From Tomocerus qinae (Eukaryota > Arthropoda > Collembola > Entomobryomorpha > Tomoceridae), in the NCBI GenBank assembly GCA_020055645.1, contig CM034548.1, forward strand, positions 31,050,201 through 31,114,200: a DNA stretch of 64,000 nucleotides, in the 5' to 3' direction. The notes beneath the pieces were generated by a model, which worked only from the letters and a program-made list of their open reading frames with translations, was not told the origin of the DNA and ran no database searches. The position numbers were made by a program, and so were the translations under genes. Positions 22,337-38,000 of the stretch are shown here, piece after piece. Positions within the stretch are counted from its first letter, which is position 1. The number at the start of each line of letters is the position of its first letter.

Positions 22337-25300
22337 TAAATTATTTCGGGAGAGCCCATCAATTACTTATATGAAAATTATTATATGAAAAATATTTTTG
22401 GGAGCTATGTGCCTCTTACCAGAATTCTTTTCTTTGATTTCAGAAGGGTAGGAGGTCCCTTTACAGTGTAATAAGTGACAAATAATAGGTTAGATTGATT
22501 ATAGACACTCTATGAGTACAATGTATAATATTATGTAATACAGGAGTGCAATTCATTCAATTATATCATTAAAAGAGTGGAATACGCCTTCAAACTTATG
22601 TTTACTACGTCGTACGCAATGTACAATAAGTACAATGTACATCTTCATTACTAATAGATACCTACTACTATCTACTAGTAAATGCAAGAAGAAGGTCGCG
22701 TCCAGACGATTTATAAAAGTGACGAGAGACGGAGATGATGGCTAAGATAGAATCGTTGAACATAATAATACTATATCTGCTACTTTGAATAAGCAAAGCA
22801 ACTTCTTGTCTGCTTGTCTCTTCAGTGAGATAGAATTATCCTTTGCTGTAATGGTGATGGATGGATTGGGTTCATTGGTATAGACCACAGTTCTACGAGT
22901 GTTATCATATGTAACAATTAAAGTCATTTCTCATCTTTGTTTATCTCATCATAAGATCAGATCTTGCGCAATACACTTTATAAAATGCAAATGCGTATTT
23001 CACAGGAAATGGTTTGATTAATTACTTAATTTACTTTATGAAAGAAGACTGCAGATTGCAATATTAAAGTAGCAATTATCATGAATAAGTTGCCTCGTCT
23101 ATAGTGTAATAGGAACAAGGGTACTTCCTAATTTAACCTTAGAAAGGACATTTAGAGCTTTTTATAATTCTCTTTGGTTTTTAATCCACTTCAAAGGTCA
23201 CACAGGGATAAATAGAAAAAATAAGAATTTCGGAAGTATCTATAATTGAATGCAGCATGCAAATTCGTATAGGGAAATTGTTCTCTCAAAAAAGGGTGCA
23301 TGATATTTATGTTGCGTTGAGACGCATAGACAGAATAAATTGGAATCCGACTCGCTTATACCTAAGTAGCATTTCATGTTAGGTAAAAAATTACGAAATA
23401 ATAATAAAACATTTGAGATGAGATTTGATTACAATTAGGATACCAGGACAAGAACACACTATAAAGATAAGCCCTTGACACGGAGATTCTTTCTACTTGA
23501 ATTCCTGTTGATTGACACAATTGTCTCTTAATATAATTTTTTGATATAATCAACTAATTTCGTCTCTGTGGTACATTCTAGCTCCCTTTTTCCTTATAAT
23601 GGTTGTTCCTCAGAGCAAAAAGAAGTTTATTTGTTCAAATTGTATACCTACTAAATAATATGTATCTGAGGATCCCTCCACTTCCAGCTATTATTGGGTA
23701 TTTATGTTATACTCTGTGAATTGCGTTTAAATTCTTACAGAAAGTTGCACCTTTCCGGTATACTATGGCACCATCAGCATTTCCCACGTTATTTTCGCTT
23801 CCAGTAGGCAATTGCAAACATTTCATCAATTCTCAGCATTCAAAAAGGTACAACTGGTGGTGAATCTTTGTTTTACCGATGTTTTTTGCTATTAACTAGT
23901 AACCACTTGAAGTATATGTTTGAAGTAACCATTTGAGCTGAATAGTGACTAATGACTAGTTTTGTGGATGATAATTTTGTGGTTGTGGGAGCCTAGTTAC
24001 TAATTCGAGTTTTTCCCTGTTGCATGATACTGCTAATTTTAATATTTACGAGTAATTTGACAAGAACAAGAACACGTCTTCTATTTTAAAATGTATAATG
24101 CAGAGAGGATAAAATGGTTGAAAAGGGAACTCGAATGATGTCAAGAGCATCCCTCTCACAATCAGTAAGTGCTATTAGAGTTCTTACTGCTACTTATAAC
24201 TCTTGTAGTCGGTGCTGTAATGAAGCTGAGATCCACATAATGCATTAGCAAGCTGGTATATATGCTAAAAAAGATTTTCGAGATTTATGGGATTTGCTTG
24301 TCCTTTGAGTCTTGGTCTGAGAGTTTCCCTTTTTATTCGTCGTTATATGTAATTTACGGAGTCTTATATCACTCTTCGTGCAAGAATAACTTTTCCTTTG
24401 TATGCTCATCATTCCTTAATATGCCTTGTACCTGTTTAATCTCCGCTGTAGTAACAATGGTTTATAGGTTATCATAAGAGTCCACAATAATACCGTTGCC
24501 CTTGTTTCATTTTTTATGGACTGTCTCAAATGATCATCTCAACCCTTAAATTTCCATTTTAGTACACACCGGAATTCGCACTTAATTACAAGAACGTTTG
24601 CCTGCTTTTACTGAAATGAGTTACAAGGACACAGAACAGATGGGACTTTCTTGTGGTAATAATACCTACATTTTATTTACAGGTACATACAGCCCAGGAG
24701 AACTCGTTGCCAATTATGGTAAATATTATTGGTAGTTTACTGGCTTGGAGCTCATCATCATTTGATTACTACTCTTCTCAATATGGCATTTACATTAAGG
24801 AGATGAGCATGGTAGTAGTAAAATGTATAATCATCAATTACTACAATTTATACTTTAAGCATTATTGCTCAACAGTCACAACCATTCTGAAGATATATGA
24901 AAAAAGAAAGGTTGAGAATAATGAGAATGGAGAATATTGATGACTGTGATGACAGTGATAGTGATGAGTGAGCACAGACTACATTGTGGCAAAATAAATT
25001 TACAGAATTCGTTACCGTTGAAGTTTGACCTTATCTTACTTCTCAGTTTCCTTAAGTCCCAATTGCAATTTATTTGCAGCACCAATAAAAACATTCTAAC
25101 AACGCTTCAGCCACCATTGTCTCACGAACTTACATTTACATCACGTTTTCCCATTGACAGCAGATCAAGATGATAGCTTTCAAACATTTCAAACAGAATT
25201 CATTATTGAGATTCGATTTCAGTTGCGTAATATTATAAGTATTACGTGTATACCATTTGCAGCTTTCAAAACTTGTTTCAAAATAGCTATATACACTTTT

Positions 25301-28300
25301 TAAATAATTCGGTGAGTGTAGCAATCTATAAGTCTAACTTAACTCGCCGTTTTTTGAAGCAACTTGTTTTAAATTTACAATACTCCTTTTCCTACTTGGA
25401 CTCTCAATGCCATGAATTATTTATATACTTGGACGAGATTTTTATTTAAACAATTCATGATTGGAGATAAAAATCAACTTCCTGGAATGCATTTGATATT
25501 TCTTACGATCTTTGTGGTTAAATGACGCCAGCTTGAATAATTACTGTCCAAAATTGAAATGACTTCCTGGAATTGATCTGATATTTATTTTTTTAAATTG
25601 AATTTGAATTTTGGAACCCCATTCTGTTAGTTAAGCAGCATACTAACAGTACATCTTACGAAGGAACTACCATTTGATGCTTGTACAGATATTTAGACAA
25701 AATTATGTAAAAATTAATAACTTGGCCAAACCTAACCTAATTTTTACCGACTGAACCTTATTAGTATACATACATTATACAGTATAACTTATACTCTATA
25801 TTCCAAATAAATGTGCTTTGGGAATCTTGCTCAGGCTGTTGGCTCCAAAATTCATGATTTTTGTAGATGATATTCAAAACCCACATACTGTTAGTCTGAA
25901 CCGACTTGACATTTCTAGGTTTCTGATGATTTGTACTATGAATCCATTGATATTCATAGTGCCTTTGTTTCACGTTTCCCACTACTGACTGATTTTTTAT
26001 GAATTCAGGAGAATGGTGCACCGGTTACCTCATTTAAAGATCCGGTTCTCCATTCGTTTTAAAAATGTATTGTCATAAAATTGGTTGGGAATTTAATTAT
26101 GAATTCATTATTATAGCGGCGCCAGTAGTTAATATTGAAAGTATGCGTTGAACTTTATTGTTCGGTTTATCGCAGTACCTTATTTTAGGTAAGAATTGTT
26201 GAAGAATTTGAACTATTATTCAATATGGGGATTTAGACTGTTGCCTGGGCCTGCATTTGCTATAGATGAAGATATCTAAGTATTATTATTAAGCATTTCA
26301 CGAATTTTTAGTTATAATCGTAATGGACACATTTTCATATAGTGAATGTTCATTAAAGCAATGTCAATTATTAAGAAAGGTGGACGACATTATTGGCAAA
26401 TTGTTTTTCAATCTCGACTATATGCACGTTAATATTAAGGATTTAAAATTTAGAAGCTAAATGTCATTATGTCATGCAAGTTGCTTAAGAGCTAATCGTG
26501 TAAAAGGACTTGTGCCAAAAAGGATTAATTTCTTATAATGTTCGATTTTGCGTAACTTTTTACAATTAAATATTAGACAAGTGTAAATACTGAAAGTTAT
26601 TAAAAACAATGACAATCCATTTATGATTTTATGACTGTTCATTGGAGATAGAGATCTTTTGCCTTGAAGATGCTCCTTACGCAATTTGTTTTCGATCGTC
26701 ACTTTCAAATCGTTAAGTGTGTTCAAATATTAATAACAGCTTTTTGAATTAGTTTGGCACAAATCATTCAGAGTTGACAATATAATGCAATCAGCAGTAG
26801 AAAATCAATAGTTCAAGTTTTAAAAATCCACTCACAATTCAAATAGCTGCGAAGATAAATAAATCGAATTTGTTTTTCAAAGGATTTCAACTGAGTGGCT
26901 TAGAGGATTTAAGAGGATTTAATAGTATCCGGTCAACACGAAACAATGATTGCAAAATGTGGAATTTACATGAAAATGACATAATGCAATTTTTGTGAAA
27001 TGGTTTATTTAGTAGCCCCACGGAGAGAAATAATAACGATGCAGTGGCAGTCATGGCCAATACGGTATGGGGATTGTGCAATAAAACAAGAAATAGTGAT
27101 ATGAAGCAATGCTCACCTAAGTGCATGTAAAATGTATTTTAAAGTGTGCATCTGTGATATTTAATACATTTCATGCCGTGAGCCGTATTCCTTTCAGGCC
27201 ACATAATATGGGCATTTGGATAAGATTAGCAGTAAACAGTATATATTATTATACATTAGTACTAGCTACCTATAAAGGGTCATAAATTACTAGTGAAATG
27301 AAAAGTGCTTTGTGCATCAATTCTCTTTCTAAGCGACACAGTTGACATGTCATGCATCCTCGTTTTGTCTTGCAATCTTGACTGCGGCCACATGACAATA
27401 GTATTTGGAAATTGATGAGCCACGATTTCCATATTTGAGGGGTTCTTTCACTAAATACCGTCGAATTCCTAGCATAGTCGTCACTTTGTGCGATATTATA
27501 ATGCTCTTTATCCTTCCACATGGTTAGCTAACTACTAAGTAATGTGGGTAGGCAAATAGCCTTGCCCATAACGAGCAGATGCACTGTAGACTCATTTACT
27601 ATTTATATGATTATGTTTGGCCATTAAATATTTATTCTGTTTCTTAGCATAGTTTTCCATAGATCTTCTTCCTTTCTCATTTTGTCCTACATGTTGGTCA
27701 AGACTGAATGTAAATACTTTGCATATTACAATCTGCACTATCCATTGTCTACTATCACTATTTAATAATAAACCATAAGCCAATCCTATTAAATGGACAA
27801 TGCAATCCATATGATTATTTGCTGGTTCCTAAGTGCCAATGTACTATTGCGATGTATAGTCATGCATATTAACCAGCCTAAGTACTTCAGAATAACCTAA
27901 CGTAATTATACAGAATGTAAAATTGCTGATATAGAGTGTTATGTCACATCAATCGTTACAATCTATATACTGTAGCAAACAACTGCGACTTGTCTTCATT
28001 TTCGTCATTAGGTCATTCTTAAAGTCAAGCCACCTTGTTAACCAATCTACTACTGTGCAATTAGTTTCTGAAGTTATTTTTCTCATGAATATTAACTACG
28101 TACCTCTTTTACTACGTATAGATCAATAATTACAGGCTTGAACTGGAATAATTTTGGTTGATGGTCCATGCATTAAATTCTACAGAAATATCATTCGTCT
28201 CTTGGATAAATGGGTAATCAATACATTTTCGTTGAGATTAAATAGCAAAACATAATCATTCATGTATATCTCGTTGTAATCGTGTATCATTGTTTTTCCA

Positions 28301-29000
28301 TTCAACTACTAAAAACGTCTATCTTGATCGTGTCTGCCACCAATATCAAGTTTACTGCTGGGCATGTTTATGTAAATCATATTGATTATATTGCGATTGG
28401 AATTTTTACAATGATGATGCTATAAATTTAATGGCACAGTAGCACAGTGGTACTTGGCTGTTACAAAAGTTGACATGTTTCTTACCTCTCCTCCTCAAGA
28501 CAATGCGATTCTTAATAATAATAATGATCCACAAAGGTATTGTATAGATTTGCCAGTTTCGTTATAATGCTCTGCATTTAATTTGCGTCAGTACAATCAT
28601 CTTTATTCTTGTTATATATGCACTGTAGAATTAACGAAGGTGTAGTGGTAGTTAATGTCATTGATGATATTATTTATATTCGCCTGTCTGATTATTTTTG
28701 TTAAAGGGATGTAGCTGGATGTCATTTTCCTTAATTAGCATGTGTAGAAAAATTTTGGTGCAATGATAAATAAATTAAACAGAAACAACATTCGGTTACA
28801 TTACTTAACAATATTGACATATTTTATTCAACGTGTGACATTTATTTCACATAGAATTCAACTGTAAATACATTTTTAATGCATAAAGTAAACCATAAGT
28901 AAGTTATTCTGCATAACTACAGACTGAAGATCCATTGGAGAAGGATCTTCACATTATACAGACACAATACTATTTTTATTTATAAAGTTATTAAAAACGA

Positions 29001-32000
29001 TTATCGTAAATTAACTTCCCAAAGGTTCATAGTATGATGAAGAGACTCCATAAACCATTTCCGCTGAACTGCTTCTCGGAAAACAATAGCGAGAGTTTTT
29101 AAATCAAGCCCCAGAAGTCCGACAGCCTCCTGGTTTAGAAGCTTTTCGATCCGCCGTACTAATTCTGCATTATCATGCATTTTAAAAATGTTTGGATAGA
29201 CAGAGAAAAGAAATCGAATTGTTAGAGCTTCGCGGACGTTTTGCGTCGTTTGAGGACTCGCATTCAGAATCATCACTTTTCCCATGTGTTTCACCCACAG
29301 GGGAAGCAAATACGGCAACTGGGCCATGTAAGACGAACGGATCCATCCAGTCTCACTCAAACGACGTTTCACAGCGTCATAACCTTGTGCATCATACACA
29401 AATACCTGAAACACACAACAAAGTAATTAGAGCACTTGTACAATATGACATTTATTCCATTCTCTTAATTTAACTATCTTAATTTCAACAGATCAACTTC
29501 ATACCGTTTACCAGGAATAAACCAAATTTAAATGCAGCCAGAAATAAACAGTATGTTTTGCAAAAGTTCTGCTCGTTAACTCTTACTGTACATTCACTGA
29601 ATGACTACCAAACAATAACAAACTTTATTTTCCTAAACGTTTCTGCTAACCGCCTTTCAATGGGACTTATTGCCTAACATTTAATTCATCCACGCATAGA
29701 ATTGTGCAAATAGTGCGAAACTGTGGTGTAGTTAAAAAACATTGGCAAGAACCGAAAGCATTTTGCTTAGCAAAATCACAAACCACACAGAGAGATCCTT
29801 GGTAGACCTAGTAATGTTACCTAATCAGTGACGTATAAGCAAAGATGCAAATTACACGATGAACTAAATAAATGTCTCATTAATAATACTTGAGAATTCC
29901 CATTATAATAGATCGATAGTTTTTTATAGAATAGTTTCAGTAATGGCATATGCAAATATTCATAACTGCATAATATTTGGGTACCTTATGAGCTAAATGC
30001 TTTAAACACAAAACTTTGCCAATAAAAAACTAGCGCATCATTATCACCTTCAATTTCAATGAACTGAACATCATTAACTTCCTTTCTAATTACCATGAAG
30101 GATTCTTTCTAAAAATGAAAAGACATTAGCTAATTTATATACATTTATTTATACCTTAATAATACATACCTGTAATCCGAAGTAATCAAGATCTGTACCT
30201 GACACATTAGGGAAATTTGACTAAATACTTTTAACATCTTTACAATAAGCGTATGCCAGTAGCTCCAGTATTAAGCACAGGTACCTTTTATTACAACATT
30301 TGCAAGTTTGTTACATTTGGAAGACAAAGAGCGTAAGTATTTATTCTGCCGCTGTCCATTGTCAAAAACAATTGCTTAGTTACTATAAATGGGAAAATGA
30401 CTAAACATAAAAGAAGATATTGCCGCATACTATCACAATAAGTAGTTAGTAGCACTCTGGTTGCTTTTAGTGGTATCTGTACCTTTGTTTCGCATCTTAA
30501 ATTGTCTACGCAATAATAAAGTTTATGCCATCTCGTCTTTTAACTCTTTAATACAAGGTACTTTTCTATTCTTTGTCGCTACATCACCAAACTGAGCTGT
30601 AATTATAATATTAAAACTATCAGCTTTAATCCATTATTATATAAGATAACTATCAGGATATTACAATAGACATTTAAAAATAATTCGTCTGTGCTTTCTT
30701 TTAAATCATTTCGACCTCCTAAGAGATGCCATGTTCACAAGGAACCTAGTAACAACTAAAAGAATAACTTTATAACTCGTCGTTTTTAAACAATGACCCA
30801 TTTTTCTGTTTAATCATCCATAGTTCCGTCCTTATGATGAATGAAATTTAAGACCTGTCACATTTTCCCATATAAATCTAGCAACAAAAAATTGCATCCA
30901 CTTTTATACAGCATTACAATTGGTACCTACTTAGATACTAATACACGCGATATTTTATAATAATTACAAAGAGGCTAAAGGACTTGGCAGTATGATCTTT
31001 TGCATAAATAATGAAATGCGGTCTAAACCGCGCAACATCCAAATTACTAGAGTATAGGGAATGCCCTAATAACAAGATAAGTAGGTAATGATGCTACAAA
31101 TTGTTTAAAGGGTTTTTTATCTAATCAATCTGCTTTTAATGATTAGACAGAAAAAACTGACTGGATTGTTTATCCTTCATTCATACATTGTTTGTAAATT
31201 GTCACTCATTCTCATTAATGAGTCATGATAAACGTGATGTGGGTGTGAGCATAAAGTCAAATAGTTAAAAATCACAAGCATCATCATGACACGTTGAAAT
31301 TGGAATGCGTTTTTTAATTTTACTAAATGCATAAGAAACAGAAAATGCAAGACACGGTTATGTGAACTATTCCGTCCTACTGACAGAGCCGACTAGGCTT
31401 TGCTGAGACATTTACTGCATGAACATCATCGTACTCCTTTTACATCATTTGTTCTTCGCTCATTATGAGTTTTCCCATGATAGTAATAACAACGTTCAAC
31501 GATAACAGCAAATGGATTTGATTACCTTGATTGGCTTGAATTGTAATTGTCCCCATTTATAACACCATTTTCTATGCTCTGCATGCACATATTATGCGTT
31601 AATTCTAATTTCGATACAATGGCAATGACAGTCAAATGCTATTCTTAACATAATACTCGTAATTTTTAATACATTTTTAAATGTCTTTGAAAAGTTTACA
31701 TCATAAATATATCAATTCAGCATGTTAAATTAACTCAAAGTATTTTATACATTCTTTATTGACAATTCATGCTGGTTTACATTAGTAGTCATTAGTAGGT
31801 TGGCAAAAATTATTTGTATAGCTAAATTTTTCATCATAAAGCACATTCCATAAACTTTGTGCATTAGTCTTTTCCCAAAGGTAAATAATGTCATTATATT
31901 GATTGCTCTAGTAATACACTAATACATGAAACAAATTGATACAGAGGCCTAAGTAATTGCATGAACATAAAACCAGCGGTTATTAGTTATATTTATGATG

Positions 32001-35000
32001 TTATTGAAATGCGAATTAGGATAAATATTGCATGGGATTAATAATCTAGAAAGCATAAATTGCTTTGATTTGTTTAAATTAAAAAAAAGGTTAATTTCTT
32101 TCGAGAAAAATATCAACTCAAAAACTTCTTTTAGGCAGGCACCATGAATCTGATCCATGAATCCAACCACTTAAAAAGTAAACTCTACTCCCCCTTTACA
32201 TCTTAAAAAAACATCTATAGCACTTCTCTTCTCACTCAGATGTAAAAATGGGGCCTTTTTCAGTTTATTTCTATAAAAGCTCACTTTTAAAGTGGGTAAA
32301 GATATGCTAAATTTGTGAGCATAGTGGAACAGTTTAATTTTAATCTGTGCTAATCTACATTTATAACTACGGTTGTTAATGACTGCGCTTGACTGATAGA
32401 TTTGACTTTCTGGTTATAAATACTGTATAAAATGGTACATTGTCTATTATATTTGTAATAATGATCTTTGGGAATAAACGATGTCAGTTGCGTGTCGGTT
32501 ATTATTACTATGAGTCTAGGTTAGGTACAAATGAGGTCATTTAAAAGATAGAAACTGCAAATTGCAATGCCCGTTAGCGGTATTTTAATCAGTTTGAAAT
32601 GATCACAATCTGCTTATCAAAGTATTTATCTGTCAATTAAAAGCAAATAGAGTAGAAAGAAAACTTACAACGTTTAGTGTATAATGGGAAGGTCATTAAT
32701 AATGCAATATAAAAGAGTGCATATACATTAGAGTTTATAAATTAATATTTTAACATTAAAAAATAATGATTTGGTTTAGAATCTCATTGATAAAGTAATT
32801 TATTTTCCGAAGTGTAAATGCGCATTTATTGAGCGCATCTCAACAGAGCTTTCAAACTTTGAGTTACCATTTAACATTTAAACATCCGTTGTATTTTCCA
32901 TAATATTTAAATGCTGCTTAAATGACATTAAGGAAGACTAAGAAATGAAAATGTTCTCAAGTTAATGTCATTTATTACCGTTTGTGAAGCTTTCCATTTG
33001 AAAGCAAAATGTGACTGCAGGCTGTCCATGCAATTATTATTTGCGATATTGTATTTAGAATAGCAAGTAAACGCTTTATTGCTGATATAAATAATGTAAA
33101 ATATCTGTTCTCATCTCATTATTTCCATAGAAAACAGAGTTCAGTAACAACTCTGCATAATTATCAGTAAAAAGAAAAACACGTTGGTAACATGCATACG
33201 TAAACAATAAGGACAAGGTGCAAAGATACTATTAAGCATGTTTTAATTTTACTTTAGTGCCAATTGTTTCGAGATTAGATACAACACAGATGCGTGTAGG
33301 TGTGAGAATTACAGATGTACCTAGGCAGAGCATAAGAAGTTTATGACCATAATAATATTATTGTCAGAATAGTAGACAGTGTTTCTATTGCAGTTACAGA
33401 TGTATGTAATACTATCCATTATTAATTATGTTATGTACTTACAGGAAGATTCATTTGTATCTATGGCGTAGGTACTTAATAATAATTGCTTTCGTGTTAA
33501 GAGGACCATAGCCCCATAGACAGAAAAGCACAACATTTGATGACGGGGCAGTTAAACCCTTTACGTTTACGGTTTACTAAATAAAGGTTAATGTTATTGT
33601 GTAACTTAGTAAAAGGAGTATCGTTGAATTATCACATAGCTGTTTAAACGTGAGAGAATGTTCTTGGCGAATTGATACTGATACATGAAATAAATGCTTT
33701 TATAATAACGGTTTTTACGACTAGATTGTACAATAAATATACAGATAAGTACTAGCTCTAGTTACTAGTCTTTAGATGGGCTGTGTGATAATAATTATAC
33801 TATAATAACGCATTCGCTTTTATTTCATGATTCGTGTAGACTAAAACAATGGTACGATGCTTTACTATGCAACAAAAATCGGAGACATTATTACATTATT
33901 ATGTAATACAATTTTTCTAGCTCTAAGCTCTTTACTATATTCATCCCTAAATAACTTATGTAATTTGTAAGTGCTGTAAATAGATTCCCAGAGTCACTGC
34001 CATCGTTTCATACTATTTCATATCACCTAGCTTTTTTAATCAAATATTTTACAATTTTTAATACAATATTACAAGGTGAGGCCGATTTTTGTTATGTCAA
34101 GCATTGTTGAATAATTTGCATCGTTGGTTCACCCTGTCATTTTTGTTATTTGACTTATGTGAAATTTATTTAGATATATAAATGCTAAATAATAGATTAT
34201 AATTTTTGTTTGTCTCGAGAGAAAAGATTTAGTGATGAAACAGTATTTTTAATGCTAATTATTTTTATGTAATTTTCAATATCAATGTGGGTTTTCTTTT
34301 TCTGTAAAATGGTGAAACCGTATACGATTGACTCCTACACGATCATGGCTCATCCTTTAATGGATTTATCTTTGTGACGTATAGACTCTATAGATTTCTA
34401 ATTCAAACCACCTTTACAATGTAAAAGATACCAATTTATACAAAAACCTTTCCTACAAAATAATTGTGAAGTGTTTTTTCATTAAAATAGAACTATTTAT
34501 TTTTGCAAACTAATATTTGTTTCAATCTGTAGCCTCAAATTGTTGTGTAAACTGTGTACAAGGGTTTTTTAAGTGGGATAGTAAATCTACCTAGATGGAT
34601 AAACGAGCTAGAGAAGTTCCCAATCCCTAATTGTATCGGACTTCATGTTTACCTTGAATGATGTCAAATTACTTATGCAAAAAATATATTTTTAAATTGT
34701 TGTGTGTGTACATGTATAATTAAATGTTAATGCTTTTTTTGAAAAAGTTTGGGTTGAGTTGAAATATCAAAACAAAAATGCCCTTTAACTTATATTCCCC
34801 AGAGGCATATACTTTAAGTAATTTTCATATTGTATGCCGTAAAAATTTATGATTAGTATAGTGTATATACGAAAACGTAGAGTACAGGTAGTTAGGTAGG
34901 GGAGTGTCGCATTAATTTGCGTGGATGGCTTACAGAGAAACTTTACTTGTGAAAACATGAGAGGAACTAGGAATTGCATGTGATGCAGTATCACAGACGC

Positions 35001-38000
35001 AATTATTTATGTATCTATGAGCACATTCACCTACAGCATGCACTGAGATATAATCAGGAGTAAAAAAGTGATTTTGGGTATATAGTGCAGTGCAAGATAC
35101 ATTTAACAAGCATAGATTTTTATGATCTCTGTATAGATTAAGTGTCTTTGTTTATGCGTAGGTACTATATGAGGAAAACCCTTAAATTGCACGTGTACAA
35201 TCACAACTAACTCATCATTTAATATTCCTAGAGAATATACAAGATGTTTATTTTCCTATCTGCAAATGTGATAATTGTTTGTAGGTATATCATAACCATG
35301 TAATAAATTAAAAGTGTTCTGCAGAATACATACTAGTTACTACATGTATCAGAGAGTTAGAGAACAGCATAGATAGCAATGTCACACTCATCCCAAAAAA
35401 CGACGAGACGAGCAATAAAATGATACAAAAACAATAATATTCTGTTACAAGTTCGAATATTCCATTTGGATCTTCCCATATCTTGTTCCACATCCATAAA
35501 TCATTGGTTTATCTTTATTGTCTTACATATGGAGAACTATAAGAGATAATATAGTTAAATCCTACGCAGATTTACATACAAAATCTTATAATGAGACACA
35601 TTAAAGGATGTTTTTGTAACAATGATGTTTTGGCAATAAATTACATTACCTACCTACATTATAGTTATTTATGATTTGTGGAAACTGTTGCATGCTAATA
35701 AATGAATATAATTGCCAAAGAAGTTCCTTTACTACTAATCTGTCTTCAATAAATGATTTGATATGACATTGTCATGAAATGGATCTGACTTTCAATGGTT
35801 AATCAGCAAAAAATTATGAAGGTACTCTGAAGATGCGTAGATAGGAAATTGTGTGCATTGAATTTACATAATCTAGGTCTGAGTTAAACAGTTTTAAGCT
35901 GGGGATTCTGCAAGAAGATGAAATCACGCCTTGGGTTTACGCACTTTATCAGATAAGCTGAGTCTCTAATAAAACGGAAAAAAACAGAGGAAAAGGTATC
36001 TTCTGGGTGTGGTTACAATGCACAGATATTGTGTTAAGGTGTCTATCCAGCGGATATGCAAATTCATAAGAGCGAGCAATTACTTTGTGAACGAAAACGA
36101 AACTGTTGGTCATTACGTGTGTGAGTAGTTTGTACGTGTGAATGCAGCTAACTGCAGGTACTTGATTTAAATGTACTGCAAACATTTGGCTGTTTGCCAT
36201 GTGCGTTTATAAAAGCCATATGGATAGATCTTTTCTTATAGCCCAAACCACACATCCCAGTAAACTGACTAGTTTACGTGTAGCACAGTGCTTCCAATTT
36301 TTTATCAGTAAAAAACTCTCTAGAGTAAATATGAATGAATACAAGTATGGGTAGATAGGTATGTGTCTGATCTTTACAACGTGGAAGTAGAACTATCGTC
36401 ATTAGCATTATCCTCATGCACAAGAGTGGGCTTATGGAATTGGGCGATGCGACATTATGTCAGCTCATGCAAGGAATATTATCTGTAGGCATTAATGGTT
36501 GAATGGTACCTGCTGACTCCAATAAAGAGTATAAGTAATTGTTCAAGTAGTACAACAATATATACCTATATTACTACATTGTTCTTGTGATCTCCTTTCT
36601 TCCGCTCGGAACTTATTCGAAATCGTTTTAATATACGTTACATAAATGACAATAGCTTCCGCCTGTAGCAAAAGGAACAGAGTTGTTGCTCTGGGACATA
36701 ACAAATATAATATCACTTAAATTTCACACTCTTTCTATTCAAAACCCTAACTGCAAATATTTCTTTAGCACTTTTATACATGTCAATACTTATAATAAAA
36801 TGAAACATTAAAACTTTCGTAATTATTGTAATATTTAATTTTTTACCCAAATTTGTCATGTGGTTATATTAAAATTATTCTTCGGCTGTTCTACATATTT
36901 ATTTGCTCATGAGCACAGAGATTAGATTGAAATAGCAATTTAAAGATACTTAATATTACAAGCGAGAGACATATTTGTGCTTAACTTTCAGACAAGAAAA
37001 GTAGTCAAGTGTTTTGTGGTTTCCTTGGTTCTCTCGGTTGCCATTTAAAAATCTTACTTTCAAGCATTTATAAATTCCCATAAGGATTTGCACTGCACTT
37101 CCTAGCTAGGTATATCATCTTTATTCTTAAAAGTAAACACTTGAAGCAGTATTGATTTAGACAAATTTATATAGGAACAGAAACAACTGTTAATTCTGAC
37201 ACACTTTCCTTCATTCATTTCCATTTCAATCAACATCTCCGTCTTCGAAATCCGTAAATCATGCATTTCAAGTGACTCACTTCCATTGAACATGAATAAA
37301 CATCCATCCTATTCAATCCCATCGTTTCACTACAAAGAATTAAGACGAATAACAATTAAATGAATAGAGCTTACGGTTGAGTAATCTGGATCTCGATATT
37401 GAAGTGATAGCTTGAGAAGGCAACTCTCTTTACAAACAACATCTTCCTCCTACTTATTTGCGCCTACAAAAACTTCTATTTCTGAATGCACAAATAGTGC
37501 ATCCATCAACGATGGACCTATTAAACAAATGCTATACATTAAAACGTAAATAACCTACACTAATGCTCTCAAGTTAAATGCAAACTGTAGTGAATCGGCA
37601 AGATGGAAAATGCAATTGTCTCTCTCAATTCATTCATGATTATCTATCATGATTCTGATGAGTTTCCTCTCTCGACAGTAAATCCATCTCAAATCTCACT
37701 CTCATTTCTTCCTTTCATTAACCACATACGTGTACAACCAACTCGCAGATGCGAATACTATATCGTGAGCTAATTTAATTTAAATCCTAATTACATATAG
37801 ATTGTATTGTGCACTAGATGTTTCCTACTCTTCTGAATTTACAATACAATTAGCTAAATGAATGCTCTGATCTTACAAACGAAAGATTTGGCGATACCAA
37901 ATTCAATTTCAATGATTCTGTCAACAGGTTACATTCCTTAGCTCTAATATCAACTTTTACTTTAGTCAAACACATAACGGCAATCAAGACCAACCCTATT

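Larger units (their letters stand above)
21306..29000. other. Intergenic region upstream of PHKA, downstream of torso-like
   Basis: About 7.7 kb of AT-rich DNA. The PHKA promoter and 5' UTR should lie just right of 21305; I see no decisive core promoter motif. One candidate micro-ORF (21952-22152) and a hAT-like terminal word (22322) are listed separately. Complements of AATAAA at 28975-28980, about 20 nt past the torso-like stop, and near 28820 are candidate poly(A) signals for that gene. Nothing else is supported. Confidence 0.5.

Noticed and set aside
22742..22927. 61-codon ATG ORF on the minus strand
   Set aside because: Composition is plausible but there is no domain, no splice or promoter context, and this length is expected by chance in this much sequence.
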